Shown: positions 7,154 through 11,463 of the stretch, piece by piece
Position numbering within the stretch: position 1 is the stretch's first letter
How the letters are laid out: the number at the start of each line of letters is the position of its first letter
Position numbers and translations under genes: made by a program
Notes under the pieces: generated by a model
Told to the model about the DNA's origin: nothing
The model's input: the letters and a program-made list of their open reading frames with translations, nothing else
The model's database searches: none
NCBI GenBank assembly: GCA_002439735.1
Contig: DJPG01000086.1
Span: 39,081 to 50,543, forward strand
Length of the DNA stretch: 11,463 nt
DNA from: Firmicutes bacterium UBA6418
Lineage (GTDB): Bacteria; Bacillota; Clostridia; Peptostreptococcales; Anaerovoracaceae
Direction of reading: 5' to 3'

Positions 7154-8713
7154 TCAGATCAGCTGATTGAAGCGTCCGGTCAGGTAATCGCTGCGGATCA
7201 TCGACAGGTTGTTGACAAAGATCAGATCATCGGCCTGTTTTTCCTCCGCCAGCTTAATCAGATCCCCGTTCCAATAGCGGTAATCCACCACATAAACCGT
7301 CTGATAGTGATCCGCCAGATATGGTACAAACGCATTGCCGAAAGATTCCTTGACCACGATGCAGGAAGATCCGTCCGCGAGATCCTCATTGGTGATCGTC
7401 GAGAGCGCGTTGTCGCCGGCAAGGAACGCATTGTATTTAAGCGACGCCGGGTGTCCGCTGACATCATAAATCACACTGTAGGAAGCTTTTTTGCCGTCTG
7501 CGTTCTCACACTGCATGGATGTACTGCTGATTGGCAAATAAGCTTTGACGGTGTCCGGGTTCTGTTCCAGCTCCTTCGCTTTGGAGTCGTTGTAGAAGCT
7601 TCCGAGAAAGCCTGCAAATTCCTCGCTTTCACGGCGCGTGCGGCTGATTGGGATCAAGCCCTTGCTCTCGCAAAAGGTCTCGTATGCGTAATAAGCGCCG
7701 TCCGCAGTCCAGTGATGATCAGTCCGAAAGTAGATATATTCATCGCGGTGCTGCATCAGCTTCTCGTATGGATCGACAATTTTGACCTGCGCCTCTAACT
7801 TTTCCTCGATGGCCGCCAGCGCTTTTTTCTGGCTGCTCGACGTGATCTTATCATAGTCTGCGTCCGGAAGCGTAATGCCGGAGCTTAAAGGGATTAACAG
7901 GTCATAGACCTCCGTCTTGCCCGCGAGCGCCTTGGCTGCGCGATTGACCGCTGCGGCGTATTTCTCAGCCGGCTTGTCCACATAGGTGTATAATTCATAC
8001 CCTGCGTCGCCGATTGTGACAATATTGCCGTATTTTTTGATCTTCGCGTCGGTCGTGATCGCCGGGTAGCCTGCGGTCTCACTGCTGTCCGCATTTTCAT
8101 TCGTGCCTGGCTGTGCGTCCGTATCCGACTCTTCGGCTCCGTCTCCTTTGCCTTGCGCATCGGCCTCCGTCTCGGTAAATGCGCTTTCGATTTCTTTCTG
8201 GACACTCTCCGGATCCTCACAGATACAAAATACAACATAGCGTCCCTTCTGCAGTACAACGGCATTCGTGACTTTCTCCGCTTCTTGCGGCAGGTAATCC
8301 TGATAGGAATCCGCCAGATCCGCAAGGTAGGTATTTACGGTTTCCAGTGCGCTTTTCGCTGCGTCCGTATCTGCCAACGTGAAAATACCGAACGAATCCG
8401 CATAGGTGCCGTTTCCCATACACAGGATCTCCTTTTCCGGTGCGTCCAACGTGATAAAGTCCGCGATGCGATCTTCTTTTACCTGGTAGAGTTCACAGGC
8501 AAAGCTTCCGTTTTCCAGCAGGTCTGTCGCAAGCGCAGTTTCATCCAGTGCATAGTCTTTTTCTGCGCCGCATCCGGTCAGCAAAAGCATCAGACTGAGC
8601 AGCAGGGAAAACAGCAAAAAAATCAAACTGTGGCGCTTGCTTTTCCCGTTTCTTTTTTTATCGGTTCTTGTTTTTCCATCCGTATGCACGGAGTTCTTGT
8701 TCATCAAATCCAT
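7154..8713 (-). CDS. Lipoprotein with fused DUF4358 and DHHW (AlgX/AlgJ-like) domains
   Basis: A predicted surface lipoprotein of 519 residues. A basic N-terminus (1-28) leads to a hydrophobic stretch (about 29-45) and a lipobox LLTGC with lipidated Cys48. Residues about 57-180 look like DUF4358. Residues about 182-216 are an acidic low-complexity linker. The rest is a DHHW-family domain with FRTDHHWTADGAYYAYE (329-345), the diagnostic Asp332-His333-His334-Trp335, and VVKESFGNAFVPYL (453-466), whose Ser457 is the expected catalytic serine. DHHW proteins resemble AlgX/AlgJ, which work in O-acetylation of exported polysaccharide, usually with an MBOAT partner; none is present here. The ATG at 8713 is chosen because AAGGA ends 10 nt before it; an ATG at 8770 lacks a ribosome site. 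It lies 79 nt after the anti-sigma gene with no terminator between. The substrate is unknown. Confidence 0.85.
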   Translation of the reverse strand: MDLMNKNSVHTDGKTRTDKKRNGKSKRHSLIFLLFSLLLSLMLLLTGCGAEKDYALDETALATDLLENGSFACELYQVKEDRIADFITLDAPEKEILCMGNGTYADSFGIFTLADTDAAKSALETVNTYLADLADSYQDYLPQEAEKVTNAVVLQKGRYVVFCICEDPESVQKEIESAFTETEADAQGKGDGAEESDTDAQPGTNENADSSETAGYPAITTDAKIKKYGNIVTIGDAGYELYTYVDKPAEKYAAAVNRAAKALAGKTEVYDLLIPLSSGITLPDADYDKITSSSQKKALAAIEEKLEAQVKIVDPYEKLMQHRDEYIYFRTDHHWTADGAYYAYETFCESKGLIPISRTRRESEEFAGFLGSFYNDSKAKELEQNPDTVKAYLPISSTSMQCENADGKKASYSVIYDVSGHPASLKYNAFLAGDNALSTITNEDLADGSSCIVVKESFGNAFVPYLADHYQTVYVVDYRYWNGDLIKLAEEKQADDLIFVNNLSMIRSDYLTGRFNQLI

Positions 8714-8792
8714 GGTTTTACAATCCTTACCTTTCCTTTTTGTAATCTTGTTCTTGTGTTTATGCCGCATTTTTGCGTGGTCTTGTTTCGTT

Positions 8793-9698
8793 TCACGCTC
8801 CGAATCCGATGTCGTCGGTCACCGCTTTGGGAATCACGAAACGGACGCAGCCCATCGACATCGGTCCGACCTCGCCCTCATCAAAGGCGATAACAAGCGC
8901 ACCGTCCTCCTGCATGTAAAACTGCTGTTCGGCATCAATTCGCTCAAAGTCCCAGGCTGCCGCCGGATCCTGCTCATCGCTGTCAATCCAGTAGATAACA
9001 TTCTCATTTTGCCGCATCTGTTCGCGCATCTGTTCCTTGATGCTTTCGCTGATCGGTGTGATATAATCCGCGCCCTCCGCAAACAGATCCGCAAGCTGCA
9101 TCTGCTTTTCATCGGAACGCCGGATAGTATAATAGTAGTCTTTTTCCACGCCGCTGCCGCTGCTCTGGAACGTGATCAGCTTCAGACAGAAATATTCCTT
9201 CGTTGTGTGCAAAACCTCATAGTCGACCGACAGACCCGCGTAGCCGCCCGCGTTCTCTGCCACAGACGCTTCAAATTCCGCGATCAGATTCTCCGCAATC
9301 GCGCGAATCTCAGCGTTGGTCTTCGCAATGTCCCCGTTTTCATCGCCATCCGTATATTCTCTGTCGCTACTACGGATCTCCGGAATTTTGACATCGGCGC
9401 TGAAACGGCCGTCGGTCGAACAATAATCCCGCCAAGTGACTGCCTCAAACAGTGATCCGATGACCGGAAGTTCCGCCATCGCGTAGGCTGCCGGTGCGGA
9501 AACATTAGGAATCAGTATCAGCAGGAAGCTCAAGCCTACGCTCATCAGCCGCAGGCAGAGTTGCCGCCGCTGCTTTTTCTGCTTTTTTTTGGCTTCCCTT
9601 GCAGCGCAGATCGCCTGCTTCATACGCTCCAGTCCCTCTGACGGCGCACGCGCGGTTTCTCGGCTTCCATTACGCAGATTTTCTTTCCATACTCCCAT
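8793..9698 (-). CDS. RsiV-like membrane-anchored anti-sigma factor (DUF3298)
   Basis: A 301-residue type II membrane protein predicted to hold the neighbouring sigma factor inactive. Residues 1-46 are cytoplasmic, with a helical segment PSEGLERMKQAICAAREAKK and a Lys/Arg-rich end. A single membrane helix covers about 47-66. It is followed by SAPAAYAMAELPVIG, with an AYA signal-peptidase-like site at 71-73. The outer part (about 85-180) is DUF4163-like, and 186-293 fits DUF3298, with the typical QLADLF (201-206) and MQEDGALVIAFDEGEVGPMS (262-281). In B. subtilis, RsiV binds lysozyme and is then cut by signal peptidase, releasing SigV; the same mechanism is inferred here. The ATG at 9698 is preferred over 9746 because AGAGGAGG lies 10 nt before it and overlaps the sigma stop codon. 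Lysozyme binding cannot be read from sequence. Confidence 0.85.
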   Translation of the reverse strand: MGVWKENLRNGSRETARAPSEGLERMKQAICAAREAKKKQKKQRRQLCLRLMSVGLSFLLILIPNVSAPAAYAMAELPVIGSLFEAVTWRDYCSTDGRFSADVKIPEIRSSDREYTDGDENGDIAKTNAEIRAIAENLIAEFEASVAENAGGYAGLSVDYEVLHTTKEYFCLKLITFQSSGSGVEKDYYYTIRRSDEKQMQLADLFAEGADYITPISESIKEQMREQMRQNENVIYWIDSDEQDPAAAWDFERIDAEQQFYMQEDGALVIAFDEGEVGPMSMGCVRFVIPKAVTDDIGFGA

Positions 9699-9708
9699 AT
9701 TGCGCCAG

Positions 9709-9716
9709 CCTCCTCT
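9709..9716 (-). promoter_or_regulatory. Ribosome-binding site of the anti-sigma gene, overlapping the sigma stop codon
   Basis: AGAGGAGG on the minus strand includes two bases of the sigma-factor stop codon (9715-9717) and lies 10 nt before the ATG at 9698. It decides the start of the anti-sigma gene. It also suggests that ribosomes finishing the sigma gene feed the anti-sigma gene, keeping the two proteins balanced. Confidence 0.7.
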
Positions 9717-10221
9717 ATACGGACATCTCAATCCGAAGCTTCTCAATCGAGCGATAGAGCTTGCTCTTGACCGTGCTGAGGTTCATATTCATTTTTTCAG
9801 CAACGTCGGCAATCTGCATACCCTCAAAATACCGCAGTTCCAGGATTCGCTGCTCATCACAGCTGAGCCTACGCAGCGCGCTGCGCAGATCCATCGTATC
9901 CTCACAACGCGGTTCAGGCTGCGCACCTAGAACGGTCTCCGGCATTTCGCTTCCCCAATTCTGTATTCTACGGCTGTTTTCCCTGCAAAAGCCGAAGATC
10001 TCATTCAGCATGATCCGATATATCCAGGTTCCGGCAAATTCCGGTTCCCGCAAGGTCTCCGATTTGAGAATCGCCTTGTACGCCCCCTCCTGCACCGCAT
10101 CCATCGCATCCTCGGCACTGTGCAGATAGCTGTATGCCAACCGATAGTATTTTTCGTAGTTTTCGAGCAGCGCCGTTTCGACTGCACGCTCCTTTTCATT
10201 CTTCAAATCCCGCAGCGACAT
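9715..10221 (-). CDS. ECF RNA polymerase sigma factor, SigV-like
   Basis: A 168-residue ECF sigma factor, the length of Bacillus SigV. Region 2 spans about 20-85, with NYEKYYRLAYSYLHSAEDAMD and AVQEGAYKAIL for core binding and -10 recognition, then FAGTWIYRIMLNE. A short linker rich in Pro and Glu (about 90-110) follows. Region 4 (about 110-165) has LSCDEQRILELRYFEGMQ and the helix-turn-helix IADVAEKMNMNLSTVKSKLYR, which reads the -35 element. The frame is open to 10404, but AAAGGGG lies 8 nt before the ATG at 10221, and the upstream part lacks sigma-factor sequence. The next gene is an RsiV-like anti-sigma factor, which supports the SigV-type assignment. The likely signal is cell-envelope damage or lysozyme, inferred from the partner. 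Confidence 0.93.
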   Translation of the reverse strand: MSLRDLKNEKERAVETALLENYEKYYRLAYSYLHSAEDAMDAVQEGAYKAILKSETLREPEFAGTWIYRIMLNEIFGFCRENSRRIQNWGSEMPETVLGAQPEPRCEDTMDLRSALRRLSCDEQRILELRYFEGMQIADVAEKMNMNLSTVKSKLYRSIEKLRIEMSV

Positions 10222-10259
10222 GATCTGACCCCTTTCTGCTGCTTTGTTTCTGTAATCAT

Positions 10260-10288
10260 TAGATGTGCCTGTGTTTCGATAAGTTTCA
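10260..10288 (-). promoter_or_regulatory. Candidate ECF (SigV-type) autoregulatory promoter
   Basis: On the minus strand TGAAAC (10288-10283) is followed by 17 bp and CATCTA (10265-10260). ECF sigma promoters of this class commonly have TGAAAC and a -10 core like CGTC; here the core reads CATC, one base off. An A-rich stretch precedes the -35 box, as is common for ECF promoters. Transcription would begin about 30 nt before the sigma ATG. Autoregulation is inferred. Confidence 0.45.
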
Positions 10289-10327
10289 CACATTTTTTCG
10301 TTTTTTTGATTTTTTTTGCAGTTTTTC

Positions 10328-10355
10328 CGGGAATTTTTACGCGAAAAATCTCCCG
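10328..10355. repeat. Bulged palindrome in the sigma/lgt divergent region
   Basis: CGGGAATTTTT (10328-10338) pairs with AAAAAT-c-TCCCG (10344-10355) around a 5-base loop ACGCG, giving 11 bp with one bulged C. No T-run follows on either strand, so it is not an intrinsic terminator. It lies about 40 bp upstream of the sigma -35 box and about 100 bp upstream of the lgt -35 box, a position suited to a regulator site. Its role is unknown. Confidence 0.4.
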
Positions 10356-10452
10356 CGGAGTCTGCTTCTCCGTCCATGTTCAGTATACAATAAGTCCCGC
10401 GCAAAATCTACCGGCAAGTTTGCGAAAAAATGATAACTTTCGGAAAAAAAAC

Positions 10453-10481
10453 ATGACAATCGTCCGTGTCGGTGGTAGAAT
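10453..10481 (+). promoter_or_regulatory. Sigma-A promoter for lgt
   Basis: ATGACA (10453-10458), a 17-bp spacer and TAGAAT (10476-10481) form a near-consensus vegetative promoter, with one mismatch in each box. The predicted start is near 10488, giving an 85-nt leader before the lgt ATG. Confidence 0.6.
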
Positions 10482-10497
10482 AATTTTATCGTTCGTC

Positions 10498-10519
10498 TTT
10501 TCGGCAGACCTGCCGGAAA
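10498..10519 (+). other. Hairpin in the lgt mRNA leader
   Basis: CGGCA (10502-10506) pairs with TGCCG (10511-10515) around GACC, and flanking T and A residues extend the stem to about 9 bp with one G-U pair. It begins about 10 nt after the predicted transcription start. No T-run follows, so it is not a terminator; a 5'-end stability element is possible. Confidence 0.35.
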
Positions 10520-10572
10520 AACCCGAAAAAAAGTTTTGAAAAATAAAAACAAAGATAAAGGAGTATGGATTT

Positions 10573-11331
10573 ATGAGATCACCCGGTTCAGTTGCGTTCC
10601 GCATCTTCGGTCTGGATGTGATGTGGTACGGCCTTCTGATTGGCGGCGGCTTCTTGCTGGCAACGCTGATCTGCTATCTTCGCGCTGAGAAGCATCATAT
10701 CAAACCGGATTTTATTTTAGATTTGGTCATTTGGATGGTTCCGTCCGCGATCATCGGCGCCCGCGCCTATTATGTCATCTTCAGCTGGAGTGACTATGCC
10801 GGAGACTGGCATAAAATTCTGGATATCCGCAGCGGCGGACTTGCCATCCACGGCGGATTGCTTCTCTGCTTTCTGGTTGGCTATTTTGTCTGCCGCCATT
10901 ACAAACAGAGTTTCGTACGTACCGCGGATCTGGTTGCTGTTTCGATCCCTCTTGCGCAGGCGATCGGACGCTGGGGCAATTTTTTCAATGAAGAAGCGCA
11001 CGGCGATCCGACGGATCTTCCGTGGGCGCAGATCATCGACGGCGTCGGCTATCACCCGACGTTTCTTTACGAATCCATCTGGTGCTTCTGCCTCTTCTGG
11101 TTCCTGCTCTGGTTTGACGATCACAAACGCAGCTTTGATGGACAGATGATCTCCCTCTATATGATCCTCTATTCGATAGAGCGGTTCTTTGTCGAGGGTC
11201 TGCGCACCGACAGTCTGATGATCGGTCCGCTCCGGCAAGCCCAGCTTCTGAGCCTCGCCCTGATCGCCGCCGGGATCGCGCTCTACATTTTCTTCAAAAA
11301 AAGAAACGACGCCGGCAAAATCGCACCTTGA
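10573..11331 (+). CDS. lgt: Prolipoprotein diacylglyceryl transferase
   Basis: Lgt moves a diacylglyceryl group from phosphatidylglycerol to the lipobox cysteine of preprolipoproteins at the membrane, the first step of lipoprotein maturation. The 252-residue protein has several hydrophobic segments (about 15-36, 49-70, 88-107, 118-132, 165-182 and 222-241). Family motifs are GGLAIHGGLL (88-97) with the essential-type His93, the Lgt signature IGRWGNFFNEEAHG (131-144) with Arg133 and Asn136, HPTFLYES (161-168), and RFFVEGLRTDSL (204-215) with Arg211. AAAGGAG ends 9 nt before the ATG at 10573; the in-between ATG at 10565 runs straight into a stop. It is transcribed away from the sigma operon. 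The DHHW lipoprotein in this window would be one of its substrates. Confidence 0.97.
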   Translation: MRSPGSVAFRIFGLDVMWYGLLIGGGFLLATLICYLRAEKHHIKPDFILDLVIWMVPSAIIGARAYYVIFSWSDYAGDWHKILDIRSGGLAIHGGLLLCFLVGYFVCRHYKQSFVRTADLVAVSIPLAQAIGRWGNFFNEEAHGDPTDLPWAQIIDGVGYHPTFLYESIWCFCLFWFLLWFDDHKRSFDGQMISLYMILYSIERFFVEGLRTDSLMIGPLRQAQLLSLALIAAGIALYIFFKKRNDAGKIAP

Positions 11332-11341
11332 AGTTGCGGAA

Positions 11342-11387
11342 TTGACAACCAAATTTTCTTGTTTTTTAAGGTTGTTCCCGCTATCAT
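11342..11387 (+). promoter_or_regulatory. Promoter region after lgt, two overlapping candidates
   Basis: A perfect -35 TTGACA (11342-11347) with a 17-bp spacer meets a weak -10 TTTAAG (11365-11370). Alternatively TTGTTT (11359-11364) with a 17-bp spacer meets TATCAT (11382-11387). An inverted repeat ACAACC/GGTTGT (11345-11350, 11370-11375) overlaps both and could be an operator. No clear lgt terminator was found here. It would drive the gene that starts at 11444. Confidence 0.35.
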
Positions 11388-11443
11388 AAATGCATCGGAA
11401 GCATCTATGCTATGCGCAAGACGCAAGAAAGGAAGGATCATTC

Positions 11444-11463
11444 ATGAGTCTGGGCAAACGAAT
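11444..11463 (+). CDS. Start of an unidentified gene (partial, six full codons)
   Basis: An ATG preceded by GGAAGGA at 8 nt opens a frame reading MSLGKR before the window ends. That beginning is common in XRE-type helix-turn-helix regulators of Firmicutes, but six residues are far too few to identify a family. The good ribosome site and the promoter candidates upstream support a real gene start. Confidence 0.55.

Larger units (their letters stand above)
10222..10572. other. Divergent AT-rich intergenic region between the sigma gene and lgt
   Basis: These 351 bp hold no convincing gene. They contain the ribosome site and ECF-type promoter candidate of the sigma gene, T-runs on the plus strand (10293-10326, A-rich on the sigma coding strand), a bulged palindrome (10328-10355), a possible minus-strand TATACT -10 box (10382-10387), and the promoter, leader hairpin and ribosome site of lgt. 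Minus-strand open frames here lack ribosome sites and family similarity. Confidence 0.7.

Noticed and set aside
8770..8795. TGAAAC at the anti-sigma stop codon as an extra ECF promoter for the DHHW gene
   Set aside because: No CGTC-like -10 core lies at a 15-18 bp distance, and the hexamer partly reflects the stop codon.
10382..10387. Vegetative promoter for the sigma gene at the minus-strand TATACT box
   Set aside because: The -10 is good, but the best -35 at 17 bp (TAGATT) matches only three of six bases; kept only as a note.
10222..10404. N-terminal extension of the sigma factor to an ATG at 10404
   Set aside because: The extra 61 residues are Lys/Asn-rich, cross the predicted promoter, and lack a ribosome site; AAAGGGG marks the start at 10221.

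Overview
The window looks like chromosomal DNA of a Gram-positive Clostridia-type bacterium (Oscillospirales or Lachnospirales relative; inferred). Reasons: strong AGGAGG-like ribosome sites, moderately GC-rich genes with AT-rich intergenic DNA, a single-chain PurL, a purine pathway that ends with separate AICAR formyltransferase and PurO-type IMP cyclohydrolase genes instead of a fused PurH, a DUF4358/DHHW lipoprotein, and a SigV/RsiV-type ECF sigma/anti-sigma pair. No mobile element, CRISPR array, tRNA or rRNA was seen.

Layout. Positions 1-6942 hold a seven-gene de novo purine operon on the minus strand, read purE - purM - purN - PurO-like IMP cyclohydrolase - AICAR formyltransferase - purD - purL. 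PurL runs off the left edge. purM/purN and purN/IMP cyclohydrolase overlap; the other gaps are 6-92 nt, and the two longest hold hairpins. The genes cover PRA to GAR (PurD), GAR to FGAR (PurN), FGAR to FGAM (PurL), FGAM to AIR (PurM), N5-CAIR to CAIR (PurE), AICAR to FAICAR (PurH formyltransferase part) and FAICAR to IMP (PurO-like). purF, purK, purC and purB are not in the window.

Positions 7154-10221, also minus strand, hold an ECF sigma factor, an RsiV-like membrane anti-sigma factor (DUF3298), and a lipoprotein that joins a DUF4358 domain to a DHHW (AlgX/AlgJ-like) domain. The sigma gene has an ECF-type promoter candidate just upstream, suggesting autoregulation. In Bacillus subtilis the sigV-rsiV operon carries the O-acetyltransferase oatA. 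Here a DHHW protein, of a family often paired with membrane-bound O-acyltransferases, sits in that place, so the unit is a candidate envelope-stress or lysozyme-response circuit with a different effector.

Between the two minus-strand units (6943-7153), a terminator-like hairpin closes the sigma operon. A purine-operon promoter lies across the same hairpin, with its -10 box in the upstream half and its predicted start in the loop or downstream half. Read-through RNA should fold and terminate, while RNA started at the purine promoter lacks the upstream arm.

Positions 10222-10572 form a divergent intergenic region with the sigma promoter candidate, a bulged palindrome and a sigma-A promoter for lgt. 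lgt (10573-11331, plus strand) encodes prolipoprotein diacylglyceryl transferase, the enzyme that would lipidate proteins such as the DHHW lipoprotein. At the right edge a new plus-strand gene begins at 11444 and only its first six codons are visible.
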